Shown one piece after another: positions 27,559 to 36,465 of a stretch of DNA of 64,000 bases. Location of the stretch: contig NZ_CP092431.1 in assembly GCF_022385335.1 (NCBI RefSeq), forward strand, positions 1,488,001 through 1,552,000, in the 5' to 3' direction. Each line of letters opens with the position of its first letter. The stretch's first letter is position 1. Source of the DNA: Streptomyces deccanensis (GTDB lineage: Bacteria; Actinomycetota; Actinomycetes; Streptomycetales; Streptomycetaceae). The position numbers and the translations under genes are program-made. Below the pieces are notes generated by a model. It was not told the origin of the DNA, searched no databases, and saw only the letters and a program-made list of their open reading frames with translations.

Positions 27559-29818
27559 CTTCTCGGAGGTCCACCACGACGGGTGCGACGTCCAGCGCCT
27601 CCCGCGCGGACCGCGCGACCCGCAGCTCCACGGCGTCGGTCCCGGCGGGCGCGTCGAACGCCAGGCGGACCGTACGGCGCTCGCCCGGCGCCAGGCCCAC
27701 ACCCTCGAACGCGCACAGTTCGAGGGTGCGCGGCCAGCTGCGGGTGATGAGCCTGCGGAGATACACCTGCACGACCGAACGCCCGTGCCGGCCCCCGGTG
27801 TTGGTGACGTCCACCTCGACCGTGCGCCCCGAGACCCGGGGCGCCCCGAGGTCGAACGTCGTGTACGACAGCCCGTGCCCGAAGGAGTACGCCGGCTCGG
27901 CGCTCTCGTCGACGTACCCGCCGTACTCGGTGTCCTTGTGGTTGTAGTGGACGGGGAGCTGGGCGACCGAGCGGGGGACGGAGACCGGGAGCCGGCCGAG
28001 AGGCTCGGCGAGTCCGAGGAGCACCTCGGCGACGGCCTCGCCGCCCCACGGGCCCGGGTACCAGGCGGTGAGCAGCGCGGCGGCCGGTGCCTCGGGCAGC
28101 ACGTGCGGACGGCCCTGCATCAGGACGACCGCGGTGGGCGTGCCCGTCGCCACGACGGCGTCCAGCAAGGCCTCCTGCGCCGCGCCGAGCCGTAGTCCCG
28201 CGAGGTCGACGCCCTCGCCGCAGGTCATCTCCGACACCACCGTCCGCGCGGCGCCGTTGGCGTCGAACTCCGTGTCGGGGGTACGGGCGCTGCTGCCGCC
28301 CAGCACGAGCACGGCCAGGTCGGCCGCGGCGGCCTCGGCGATCGCGTCCGGGATTCCGGAGCGGTCGGCGCCGGTCAGGGCCGCGCCCGCGGCGTGGCGG
28401 ACGTCCGTGCCCGGCGGGGCCAGGCGGCGCAGGGCGTCGAGGACGCTCGTGCCGGTGCCGGGGCGCTGCGGGGCGGTGTAGTCACCGAGGTGGTGGCCGG
28501 TGGTGGCGGCGTGCGGGCCGAGCACGGCGATCCGGCGTACCGAGGGGCCGACGGGCAGCGTGTCGGCCGGGTTGCGCAGGAGGGTGACGCAGGCACGGGC
28601 GAGGTCGGTGCTGTGTGCGCGTCCGGTGTCCACCGGGACCGGCGCGCGGCGGGTGTAGGGGTTCTCGAACAGACCGAGGCGGAACTTCAGGCGCAGGACG
28701 CGGGCGACGGCGGTGTCGAGCGCGGCCTCGTCGACCAGGCCGCGCTCGACGGCCTCCTCCAGGTGCGTGAAGCCCTCGTCCCAGAGGCTGAGGTCGACGC
28801 CGGCGTCCAGGGCGAGGGCACCGGCGGAGACCTTGTCGCCGGTGACGCGGGCGAGGCGGTCGACGGCGAGTCCGTCGGCCATGACGAGGCCGTCGAAGCC
28901 CCACTGTTCGCGGAGCAGCCCGGTGAGCAGGGCGCGGTTGCCGGAGCAGGGCATGCCGTCGACCTCGTTGTAGGCGGCCATCACGGCGGCGGCGCCCGCG
29001 CGGACTCCCGCACGGGCGGCCGGGAGGTGGATCTCGTGCAGTTCGCGGAGGCCGAGTTCGGACTCGGCGGAGTTCCGGCCGCCGACGGTGGCACCCTGAC
29101 CGGCGAAGTGCTTGAGGACGACGGGGGCGCGATCGGGCGCGAAGTGGTCTCCGGGGCCGCCCTGCATGCCTCTGACCAGTGCCTCGGTGAGGCGGGCCGC
29201 GAGGTACGGGTCCTCGGTGAAGCACTCCTCGGTGCGGCCCCAGCGCGGGTCCCGGGCGATGTCGAGGGCGGAGACGAGGGCCACGTGGCCGCCGCGGGCG
29301 CGGAGTTCGGCGGCGGCGTGTGCCGCGGCCCGCTCGTAGCGGTCGGGGTCCCAGGTGGCGCCGATGGCCAGGTTGACGGGCAGGACCGTGCCGTCGAGGG
29401 CCATGTGGCCGTGCGGGACCTCCTCGACGAAGAGGGCGGGGATCCCGAGCCGGCTGCGCTCCAGGACGTGGCGCTGGACCAGGTCGGCGAGGTCGGCGCT
29501 GTCCTCGGCACCTGGTCCGTCGCCGTGGCCGACGGCGGACCAGGCGTCGGCCCGCATCAGACCGTAGAGCGCGCCGAGCCCCGCGAAGCGTTCGGTCTCG
29601 GCGGACAGGGCCTCGGTGAGTTCGAAGTCCCCGGCGGGGGCACGGCGGTAGGCGTCCCAGCCGTACATCCGCTGGTTGAGCTGCCCGACCTTCTCGCGCC
29701 GGGTCATACGGGAGAGGAGATCGGCGACCCGGACGTCGAGCGGGGCGGCCGGGTCGCGGTACGGCGGCAGCGCGGGGGCGGCGGCGGCCGGGGCGACCGA
29801 CTGGTCCTGAGGGGGCAT
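27548..29818 (-). CDS. GH3 beta-glycosidase (beta-glucosidase-like)
   Basis: 756 residues, ATG 29818 with AAGGA 7 nt upstream. The GH3 (beta/alpha)8 domain contains VVLKHFAGQGATVGGRN and the nucleophile Asp315 in GFDGLVMADGLAVDRL. The C-terminal sandwich (DLAVLVLGG, QALL-type region) and a fibronectin-III-like domain (VEVDVTNTGGRHGRSVVQVYL) follow. The order matches beta-glucosidase/xylosidase-type GH3 rather than NagZ. No signal peptide is present, so it acts inside the cell. It lies downstream of the amino-sugar kinase on the same strand, 178 bp away, and probably shares its promoter. The sugar cleaved cannot be told from sequence alone. Confidence 0.9.
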   Translation of the reverse strand: MPPQDQSVAPAAAAPALPPYRDPAAPLDVRVADLLSRMTRREKVGQLNQRMYGWDAYRRAPAGDFELTEALSAETERFAGLGALYGLMRADAWSAVGHGDGPGAEDSADLADLVQRHVLERSRLGIPALFVEEVPHGHMALDGTVLPVNLAIGATWDPDRYERAAAHAAAELRARGGHVALVSALDIARDPRWGRTEECFTEDPYLAARLTEALVRGMQGGPGDHFAPDRAPVVLKHFAGQGATVGGRNSAESELGLRELHEIHLPAARAGVRAGAAAVMAAYNEVDGMPCSGNRALLTGLLREQWGFDGLVMADGLAVDRLARVTGDKVSAGALALDAGVDLSLWDEGFTHLEEAVERGLVDEAALDTAVARVLRLKFRLGLFENPYTRRAPVPVDTGRAHSTDLARACVTLLRNPADTLPVGPSVRRIAVLGPHAATTGHHLGDYTAPQRPGTGTSVLDALRRLAPPGTDVRHAAGAALTGADRSGIPDAIAEAAAADLAVLVLGGSSARTPDTEFDANGAARTVVSEMTCGEGVDLAGLRLGAAQEALLDAVVATGTPTAVVLMQGRPHVLPEAPAAALLTAWYPGPWGGEAVAEVLLGLAEPLGRLPVSVPRSVAQLPVHYNHKDTEYGGYVDESAEPAYSFGHGLSYTTFDLGAPRVSGRTVEVDVTNTGGRHGRSVVQVYLRRLITRSWPRTLELCAFEGVGLAPGERRTVRLAFDAPAGTDAVELRVARSAREALDVAPVVVDLREVRA

Positions 29819-29996
29819 GGGTCGTCCTTGTCGGCGGGGGCGAGCGGCAGGGGGTCGATGGGGAGCTGATCGACTGGGGAGAGCTGAGCGACTGGGGGCG
29901 GGCGGCTCGGGGAGACGGGCGACGGGCGGCTCGGGGAGGTGGCGGCTCGGGTGGCTTCGGGAGAGGTGGTTTCGGGGGAAGGGGTTCCCGGTCGGG

Positions 29997-31046
29997 TCAG
30001 GCGTCCGGGGCGTGGGCGAGGCGGGCCAGGGCGACCGCGCCCGGGGAGCCGTCCGCGACCGGGGTGACGGTGAGTCCGAGGGGGGCGAGGTGTTCGGTCA
30101 GCGGGGTCAGCAGAGGGCCGTCGGGGGCGAGCAGCCCGCCGGTGGCCACGAGGGGTTCGCCCGGCCGGGGCGCCAGCGCGGCTACGGTCCCGGCCAGCCG
30201 ACGCGCGGCCTCCTGGAGGATCCCCACGGCCACGGCGTCCTTCTCCTCGGCCGTCCGCACCACCACGGGCGCGTGGTCGGCGAGACGGACGGGCGGCCGG
30301 TCCATGACGGCGGGCAGCACCCCGGCCCGGTAGGCGGTACGCCGCTCGGCACTCCACACGACGGCACCGTCCGCCCCGTAGCCCTCCGGCGGCAACATCT
30401 CCTCCGGCAGCCCCAGGTCCCGGCCGACGGCACGGACGAGCGCGGTGGGCACACCGCGACCGTCGGCCGCGCGCAGGGCCGCCCGTACGGCCGCGCGGCC
30501 GATCCAGAAGCCGCCACCGTCGTCCCCGAGGAGCCAGCCGTCGCCGCCCGAGGTCGCGGTCGGCACCCGTCCGGTGATCCGGGCCGCGACCGCGCCGGTG
30601 CCGGCCACCAGGACCAGCCCGTCGGCGGGATGGCCGGGGGCCGCGGCGAACGTCGTCTCGATGTCGCTGTGGACGCCGACCGACGCGGCGGTGACGCCGA
30701 GCCGGGCGAGCGCGGCCGACAGGGCGGCCCGGGCCCGCAGTCGGCCGGGCTCGTCGGCGCCCTGGGCCTGGTGGCCGGCCCCCGCGAACCCGCCGGCCAC
30801 CGCCACCACCCGGCCGCGCAGTTCCTCCGGCACGGCCCGGGCGAGGGCCTCGGCGAGGTGGTCGGCGAGCAACGGTCCGGGCACGGTCAGCGCGTTGCCG
30901 GGCCCCGCCGTGCCCTCGCGCCGGACCGGCCCGCCGCCGAGCTCCGCCAGGACGGCACGCGTGCGGGTGCCGCCCGCGTCGACGCCGACCACGTAGGCGG
31001 GGGTGGTCGTGGCACCCGGAGAAGCTTGGTTCAAATCACTATTCAT
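29997..31046 (-). CDS. BadF/BcrA-type N-acetylglucosamine kinase
   Basis: 349 residues from ATG 31046, chosen because the longer frame runs through the operators. The actin-like ATPase motifs are clear: phosphate-1 VVGVDAGGTRTRAVL, the second lobe LVLVAGTGAVAARI with GGDGWLLGDDGGGFWIGRAAVRAAL, and adenosine LVATGGLLAPDGPLL. The family includes GlcNAc/glucosamine kinases. It would phosphorylate amino sugar released by the hexosaminidase and GH5/GH38 enzymes to feed central metabolism. An operator overlaps its first codons and another lies just upstream, shared with the divergent GH5 gene. Confidence 0.9.
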   Translation of the reverse strand: MNSDLNQASPGATTTPAYVVGVDAGGTRTRAVLAELGGGPVRREGTAGPGNALTVPGPLLADHLAEALARAVPEELRGRVVAVAGGFAGAGHQAQGADEPGRLRARAALSAALARLGVTAASVGVHSDIETTFAAAPGHPADGLVLVAGTGAVAARITGRVPTATSGGDGWLLGDDGGGFWIGRAAVRAALRAADGRGVPTALVRAVGRDLGLPEEMLPPEGYGADGAVVWSAERRTAYRAGVLPAVMDRPPVRLADHAPVVVRTAEEKDAVAVGILQEAARRLAGTVAALAPRPGEPLVATGGLLAPDGPLLTPLTEHLAPLGLTVTPVADGSPGAVALARLAHAPDA

Positions 31047-31070
31047 TGCCGTCCATGGTGGTTGATACAT
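31027..31070. promoter_or_regulatory. Paired RpiR-regulon operators (kinase / GH5 divergent promoter)
   Basis: TGGTTCAAATCACTA (31027-31041; reverse TAGTGATTTGAACCA) and the weaker TGGTGGTTGATACAT (31056-31070), spaced 29 bp. The pair covers the start of the kinase gene and the upstream region of the GH5 gene, so one repressor complex could close both directions. Confidence 0.65.
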
Positions 31071-31149
31071 TCGCCGGAGACAAGGTCCATCTCTTGAGGA
31101 GGACGCCATCAGCACGCCACCCGCGCCCGCGCCCGCGCTTCGCTTCGGA

Positions 31150-32349
31150 GTGAACTACACCCCACGCAGGGGCTGGTTCCACGCCTGGCACGACTTCGAC
31201 CCCGGGCTCGCGCGCGAGGACCTGGCCCAGATCGCCGAGCTGGGGCTGGACCACGTCCGGGTCTTCCACCTGTGGCCCCTGCTCCAGCCGAACCGCGCCC
31301 TGGTCCGGTCCTCGGCCGTGGACCAGCTCGTGCGGCTGGTGGACCTGGCGGGCGAGTGCGGCCTCGACGTCCTCGTGGACGGCGTCCAGGGCCATCTGTC
31401 GAGCTTCGACTTCTACCCCGAGTGGACCCGCAGCTGGCACCACCGCAACGTCTTCACCGACCCCGAGGCGATCGAGGCCCAGGCCCTGCTGCTGCGCGCA
31501 CTCGGCCGCGCCCTCTCCGGCCACCCCCGGCTCATCGGCCTCCAGCTCGGCAACGAGCTCAACAACCTGGTCGAGCACAACCCGGTCACCGTGGCCGAGG
31601 TCGACCACTACCTCGACACCCTGCTGGGCGCCGCGCGGGACGGGCTCGGCGAGGCCGGGGGCCTGGTCACCCACTCGGCCTACGACGCCGCCTGGTACGG
31701 CGACGACCACCCGTTCACCCCCGAGGCGTCCGCCCGCAAGGGCGATCTCACCACGGTCCACCCCTGGGTCTTCTCCGCGAACTGCGCCGGCCGCTACGGG
31801 CCGCGCTCACCCGAGGTGCGCCATCTCGCGGAGTACGGCACGGAGCTGGCCGCCGCCTACGCCACCGACCCGGGCCGCCCGGTCTGGGTCCAGGAGACCG
31901 GTGCCCCCGAGCCGCACATCCCGGCGGCCGACGCCCCCGACTTCGCCCGCGCGACCCTGCTGAACGCGGCGGGCTGCGCCCACCTGTGGGGCGTCACCTG
32001 GTGGTGCTCCCACGACGTCGACCGCGCCTTGGCCGACTTTCCCGAACTGGAGTACACGCTCGGTCTGTTCGACTCCACGGGGCGCCCCAAGCCGATCGCG
32101 GAGGCCCTGTCCACGACGGTCGCCGAACTGCGCACCGCCACCGCCCGGCCCGCTCCCCGTACGGCCGCCCTGGTCCTGGACTGCACCCCGTCCACCCGAT
32201 CGGTCTCCGGCCCGGGCGGCGCGTTCTTCGACGCCTGGATGCGACTACGACAGGAGGGCACCCGCCCTGCGGTGGTCCTGGCGGAGCAAGCGGAGGACAC
32301 GGCGCATCTCGCGGCGCGGGGGATCACCGAGGTGATCGAAGGGAAGTGA
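31150..32349 (+). CDS. GH5_18-like exo-beta-mannosidase
   Basis: 399 residues if begun at GTG 31150. The family usually has a few residues before VNYTP, and here in-frame LRFG precedes it. A strong GAGGAGG lies 5 nt before an in-frame ATC at 31108, so translation may begin there. The (beta/alpha)8 fold has acid/base Glu136 in IGLQLGNELNNL and nucleophile Glu249 in PVWVQETGAPEPHI. The N-terminus VNYTPRRGWFHAWHDFD and tryptophan-rich WTRSWHHRN match the GH5_18 group, whose studied actinobacterial members split Man-beta-1,4-GlcNAc from the N-glycan core. No signal peptide: the enzyme is cytoplasmic. It is divergent from the kinase. Confidence 0.85.
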   Translation: MNYTPRRGWFHAWHDFDPGLAREDLAQIAELGLDHVRVFHLWPLLQPNRALVRSSAVDQLVRLVDLAGECGLDVLVDGVQGHLSSFDFYPEWTRSWHHRNVFTDPEAIEAQALLLRALGRALSGHPRLIGLQLGNELNNLVEHNPVTVAEVDHYLDTLLGAARDGLGEAGGLVTHSAYDAAWYGDDHPFTPEASARKGDLTTVHPWVFSANCAGRYGPRSPEVRHLAEYGTELAAAYATDPGRPVWVQETGAPEPHIPAADAPDFARATLLNAAGCAHLWGVTWWCSHDVDRALADFPELEYTLGLFDSTGRPKPIAEALSTTVAELRTATARPAPRTAALVLDCTPSTRSVSGPGGAFFDAWMRLRQEGTRPAVVLAEQAEDTAHLAARGITEVIEGK

Positions 32350-32382
32350 GGGGCGGGGCAGGGGTGCCGGACGGCCACAAGC

Positions 32383-32436
32383 CCCCGCGCCCCTGAGACG
32401 CACGGGGCGCAGCCCCTGCGTCTCAGGGGCGCGGGG
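32383..32436. terminator. Long perfect terminator hairpin
   Basis: A 20-bp perfect stem (32383-32402 with 32417-32436) and a 14-nt loop that can itself pair (GGGGC/GCCCC). It sits between the convergent GH5 and NagZ-like genes and should stop transcription from both sides. Confidence 0.8.
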
Positions 32437-32561
32437 AACTGCGCGAGAAGCCCCACAGCCCGGAGGCCCGTCCATAGCAGCCCGGAGGCCCGTCCACAGC
32501 GGAGACCGCCCCGCCGGGACCGGCCGCGCCGGAGACCACCCCCGCCGGGAACCGGCCTCGC

Positions 32562-34058
32562 TCAGGCCGACCGCCCTGCCAGGACCTCGGCGAGGGCCCG
32601 CAGATTCACCCGCCCCCTCCCGTGCGCGGCAAGCGCATCGCCCGCTTCCGGCAGCCCGGTCGAGACGACCAGCGTGTCCGGTCGCACCGCGAACAGGGCG
32701 TCCCGGAGGCGTCCCTGCCAGGCGTACAGCTCCGCGTCACACAGGGCGAGGACCAGCGGGCGCCCCTCGGCGGCCCGTATCGCCTCCCCCGCTACTGCCG
32801 TGAAGTCGTCCGGCTCCCCGGCGACCGCCGTCCCCGTGGCGGTCGGGTCGAGGGCGCGGATCTCGGTCAGCAGGTCCTCGCCGCCCCAGTTGAGGGCGGG
32901 GTGCGGGGGCGGGAAGCAGTCGACGACATGGGCGCCCGGCACCGGCGGCGGCAAGGGCCGCCCCCCGCTCCGTACGGCTCGCCGCGCCGCCGTCAGCCCG
33001 GCGCCCGCGTCCCACGCGGCCACGGCACCCGGCCGGTACGGCACCGCGTACCGCAGCGCGAGCCGCCGTACCCGTTCCGCGGCCTCGGTCACCCTCTCCG
33101 CCGCGAGGTCGCCCGCGCCGAGCGCGTCGAGCACGGCGTCCCGGCAGGCGAGGGTGACCTCCAGATCCGGTACGGCGACGATGACCTGGTCGGCTCCGGC
33201 GGCGAGCGCGAGGCGGGCGCCGGCCGCCTCGCCGTAGCGGTCGGCGATGGCCTTCATCTCCAGCGCGTCGCTGACGAGGACGCCCTCGAAACCGAGTTCG
33301 CCGCGCAGCAGGTCGGAGAGGATCCGCGGGCTGAGGGTGGCGGGCAGCTCCGGGTCGAGGGCCGGGAAGACGACGTGCGCGCTCATCAGCATGGGGACGC
33401 CTGCGGCGACGGCGGCCCGGAAGGGCGCGAGGTCGAGGCGCTCGTACGGCCGTGGGTCGGCCGCCAGTTCGTGGTGGCTGTCGGTGACGGTCCCGCCGTG
33501 GCCGGGGAAGTGCTTGGCGCAGGACGCCACGCCACGCCGCTCGGTGGCCTCGATCCAGGCGCGCAGATGCCGGGAGACCAGCTCGGCGTCGCCGCCGAAG
33601 GCCCGGGTGCGCACGATCGGGTTCTCGGGCCGGCTCTGGACGTCGGCGACGGGAGCGTAGGAGACGGTGATCCCGAGCGAGAGCAGATGTCCGGCGAGGG
33701 CGTCGGCGCACGCGGCGGTCAGACCGGGATCGTCGGCGGCGCCGAGCGCCCAGGAGCCGGGCACCTCGGGGGCGCCCGCGGCGACGAGGTGGCCGATGCC
33801 GCCGCCCTCGTTGTCGATGGCGATCAGCAGGTCCGGCCGCAACGTCCGCAGGGTGCCGGTGAGTTCGCGGACCTGGTCGGCGTCGCGGATGTTGCGGGTG
33901 AACAGGATGACCCCGCCCAGGCCGCGGTCGATCAGCCGTTTCAAGGTGTCGGGGACGGTCGTCGTGCCGTCGAAGCCCGCGACGAGGCAGCGGTGGGCTG
34001 CCTCGTCGAGGGCCGCGGGGAGTACCGGGCCGAGGGGCCCGGTGGCGGAGTGTGTCAC
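32562..34058 (-). CDS. NagZ-type GH3 beta-N-acetylhexosaminidase
   Basis: 498 residues from GTG 34058; the longer TTG start at 34121 would put the operator inside the coding region. Catalytic features are KHFPGHG (182-188), the NagZ-specific Asp/His dyad in VTDSHHEL (193-196) and nucleophile Asp264 in GVLVSDALEMKA. About 150 C-terminal residues form an extra domain, as in longer actinobacterial members. No signal peptide. It would release GlcNAc from imported oligosaccharides or muropeptides. TTGACT with 17-bp spacing to GAGGAT lies just before the GTG, compatible with a leaderless mRNA. Confidence 0.9.
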   Translation of the reverse strand: MTHSATGPLGPVLPAALDEAAHRCLVAGFDGTTTVPDTLKRLIDRGLGGVILFTRNIRDADQVRELTGTLRTLRPDLLIAIDNEGGGIGHLVAAGAPEVPGSWALGAADDPGLTAACADALAGHLLSLGITVSYAPVADVQSRPENPIVRTRAFGGDAELVSRHLRAWIEATERRGVASCAKHFPGHGGTVTDSHHELAADPRPYERLDLAPFRAAVAAGVPMLMSAHVVFPALDPELPATLSPRILSDLLRGELGFEGVLVSDALEMKAIADRYGEAAGARLALAAGADQVIVAVPDLEVTLACRDAVLDALGAGDLAAERVTEAAERVRRLALRYAVPYRPGAVAAWDAGAGLTAARRAVRSGGRPLPPPVPGAHVVDCFPPPHPALNWGGEDLLTEIRALDPTATGTAVAGEPDDFTAVAGEAIRAAEGRPLVLALCDAELYAWQGRLRDALFAVRPDTLVVSTGLPEAGDALAAHGRGRVNLRALAEVLAGRSA

Positions 34059-34102
34059 CTCCGGAATCCTCTGGCTGACCAAGCCGAAAGTCAACACTTC
34101 GG

Positions 34103-34120
34103 TGGATGATTGATTCACCA
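34103..34120. promoter_or_regulatory. Variant RpiR-regulon operator (NagZ-like gene)
   Basis: TGGATGATTGATTCACCA, 45 bp upstream of the GTG start. The left half matches the regulon site and the right TCACCA half is displaced by 3 bp. It lies immediately upstream of the TTGACT -35-like box. Confidence 0.55.
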
Positions 34121-34164
34121 AGCCGGATGCGCCATTGGTGACCCCCAGCTCGTGGGGTGCCGCC

Positions 34165-34803
34165 TCAGGCGTTCTGGTGCGGCCGCGCTGACGCCTTCGC
34201 GCGGGCGCGGACCCAGCCGAGCAGGACCACCGAGCACAGGGCCGCGAAGGCGCACCAGGTGGAGATGAACTCCAGGCGCCACAGCGTCCAGCAGACGGCG
34301 GCTCCGACGGCGGCGAGGATGCCGAGGACGACCAGCCGCCGGTCGCCGGAGAGGAGCAGCGAGCCGACGGTGGCCAGGAGGTAACCGGCGATCAGGAGCG
34401 CCGGGTGGGAGAGGTCGACCGTGTAGCCGACGGTGTGGCCGCGGATCTCGGCCGTCACCGGGCCGGTGGCGAGGGCGTGGGCGAGCGGCACGGCGGTCGC
34501 GATCCCGACGGCGAGCAGGACGACCAGCCGGGTACGGGCTCGCGGCGGGGCCACGCACCACACGCCCGCCGGGACCCACACGGCGAGCAGCGGCAGGGCG
34601 ACGACGGCCCAGGCGACGGTCGCCGGTCCGCTGCCGCCGCCCGAGGACCAGACGACGGACTCCACGATCTGGTGGGCGCCGAGGAGCAACGGCAGCGCGG
34701 CGAGGGGCAGGTCCCGCCGCTCGCGCGCCCACACCACACCGGTCACCCCGACCGCCGCGACTGCGGTACCCGCCACGAGATCGGCCGTCGCGCTCCAGCA
34801 CAT
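34165..34803 (-). CDS. DUF6629-like integral membrane protein
   Basis: 212 residues from ATG 34803, preceded by a G-rich ribosome site. The start MCWSATADLVAG and seven predicted membrane segments (for example LPLAALPLLLGAHQIVESVVW, VAWAVVALPLLAVWVPAGVW, HPALLIAGYLLATVGSLLL) resemble the DUF6629 family. HQIVE in the second segment and WRLEFISTWCAFAAL near the end are the most distinctive parts. Function unknown. Longer in-frame sequence upstream is Arg/Pro-rich and unlikely to be coding. It stands alone between the glycan locus and the dioxygenase gene. Confidence 0.8.
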   Translation of the reverse strand: MCWSATADLVAGTAVAAVGVTGVVWARERRDLPLAALPLLLGAHQIVESVVWSSGGGSGPATVAWAVVALPLLAVWVPAGVWCVAPPRARTRLVVLLAVGIATAVPLAHALATGPVTAEIRGHTVGYTVDLSHPALLIAGYLLATVGSLLLSGDRRLVVLGILAAVGAAVCWTLWRLEFISTWCAFAALCSVVLLGWVRARAKASARPHQNA

Positions 34804-35100
34804 CCCGCCACCCCGGGGTCGACCGCCACCTGCGCGGCCCACGCTACGACGCCCATGACGGCGGCCCCGGACGACACGACGCCGCGCGGGCGGCACGGTC
34901 GCGGACGGGACGGCCCGCACGGGTCGCCCAAGCGGGTCGCCCGCACGCGTCTTCGACCTGCACCCGCGGTCACATCCGCCCCTGGGCCGCCTCGCCCTGT
35001 CGCACGCTCGTGAGGCGTTTTTGATGGGTTTTCGCGCATTGAATGAGGGATTCGCGGTCCTCAGACTGGCAGGAACACAAGCGCTGCGAGAGGAGCCGCG

Positions 35101-36291
35101 ATGTCCCCCATCGCTGCGGTGTCACAGACCTGGCTGACCGAGGCGGACTGCGACCTCGACACGTTCCGGGCGCTCGTCGAGCAGGACACCGACCCCGCCG
35201 ACCACCCCTCGGCCGAGCGGGTCGAGCACAACGTGCCCCTCTACGACAGCGACCGGCTCCGCGCCCTGACGGCCGCACCCCAGGGCCGTCGGGACATCCA
35301 GGCGGAGCTGGTCCGCACGCTCCTGGACGGCCCCGGAATCGTCGTGTTCAAGGGCGCGTTCTCCGACCCGGCCGTCGTCGACCGGGCGTCCGCCGTCTTC
35401 CGCGACCTGATCGAGGAGGAGCTCGCCTCGGGTACGGCGCGCGGCGACCACTTCGCCAGGCCCGGCGCAAACGACCGGGTCTGGCGCGCCCTGGACAAGA
35501 TGGCCGTACGGGCGCCGGACGTCTTCGCCGACTACTACGCCAACGACATGCTGGCCCTGGTCGCCGAGGCCTGGCTCGGCCCCGCCTACCAGGTCACCTC
35601 ACAGGTCAACGTGGTCAACCCCGGCGGCGCCGCCCAGAGCCCGCACCGCGACTACCACCTCGGCTTCCTCTCCCAGCGGCAGGCCGCCGCCTACCCCGCG
35701 CACGTCCACCGGCTCTCCCCCGTCCTCACCCTCCAGGGCGCGGTCGCCCACTGCGACATGCCCGTCGAGTCGGGCCCCACCCTCTATCTGCCGCACTCGC
35801 AGAAGTACGAGCCCGGCTACCTCGCCTGGCGACTGCCCGAGTTCGTCGCGTACTTCGACGCCCACCACGTCCAACTGCCCCTCGACAAGGGCGACGCGGC
35901 CTTCTTCAACCCCGCCCTCTTCCATGCCGCCGGGCACAACCGCTCGTCGGACATCCGGCGTATGGCGAACCTGCTCCAGATCTCCTCCGCGTTCGGCCGG
36001 GCCATGGAGACCGTGGACCGCGAGGCGATGGTGAACGCCGTGTTCCCCGTTCTGCTGCGACGCAGGTCCGAGGGCGCCGCGGACGACTGGCTGCGCCGCG
36101 TCGTCGCCGCCACCGCCGAGGGCTACCCCTTCCCCACCGACCTGGACCTCGACCCGCCCGTCGACGGACTCGCCCCGCCCTCCCAGGCCGATCTGCTCCG
36201 ACAGGCCGTCAGCGAGGCCTGGGATCCGGAGCGGTTGCATCGTGAACTGGAGGCGGCCGGCCGGCGCCGGGGGCACCGGACCGATCGGTGA
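35101..36291 (+). CDS. Phytanoyl-CoA dioxygenase (PhyH) family protein
   Basis: 396 residues, ATG 35101 with AGAGGAG upstream. The Fe(II)/2-oxoglutarate facial triad is readable: His-x-Asp in QSPHRDYHLGFLS and the distal His in FFNPALFHAAGHNRSSDIRRMANL, where the Arg would hold 2-oxoglutarate. ESGPTLYLPHSQKYEPG is typical of PhyH proteins. It would hydroxylate or oxidise a small-molecule substrate in the cytoplasm; the substrate is unknown. It is followed by 174 bp before the WGR gene and does not look coupled to it. Confidence 0.88.
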   Translation: MSPIAAVSQTWLTEADCDLDTFRALVEQDTDPADHPSAERVEHNVPLYDSDRLRALTAAPQGRRDIQAELVRTLLDGPGIVVFKGAFSDPAVVDRASAVFRDLIEEELASGTARGDHFARPGANDRVWRALDKMAVRAPDVFADYYANDMLALVAEAWLGPAYQVTSQVNVVNPGGAAQSPHRDYHLGFLSQRQAAAYPAHVHRLSPVLTLQGAVAHCDMPVESGPTLYLPHSQKYEPGYLAWRLPEFVAYFDAHHVQLPLDKGDAAFFNPALFHAAGHNRSSDIRRMANLLQISSAFGRAMETVDREAMVNAVFPVLLRRRSEGAADDWLRRVVAATAEGYPFPTDLDLDPPVDGLAPPSQADLLRQAVSEAWDPERLHRELEAAGRRRGHRTDR

Positions 36292-36465
36292 CACCCGATC
36301 GGTGACACCACTGTCGCCGGCCTGCGCCGGCGCCCTCCCGACGGCGTTGTCAGTGGCTCCCCCTACCGTGGTCCTCGTCGCTGGATGTGGCGGGTCTTCG
36401 CCGGTCAGCGGCCTGATCCGCGTGGGGTGGGCCGGGAAACCGGCACGGTCGGAAGGGGTGGGGGC

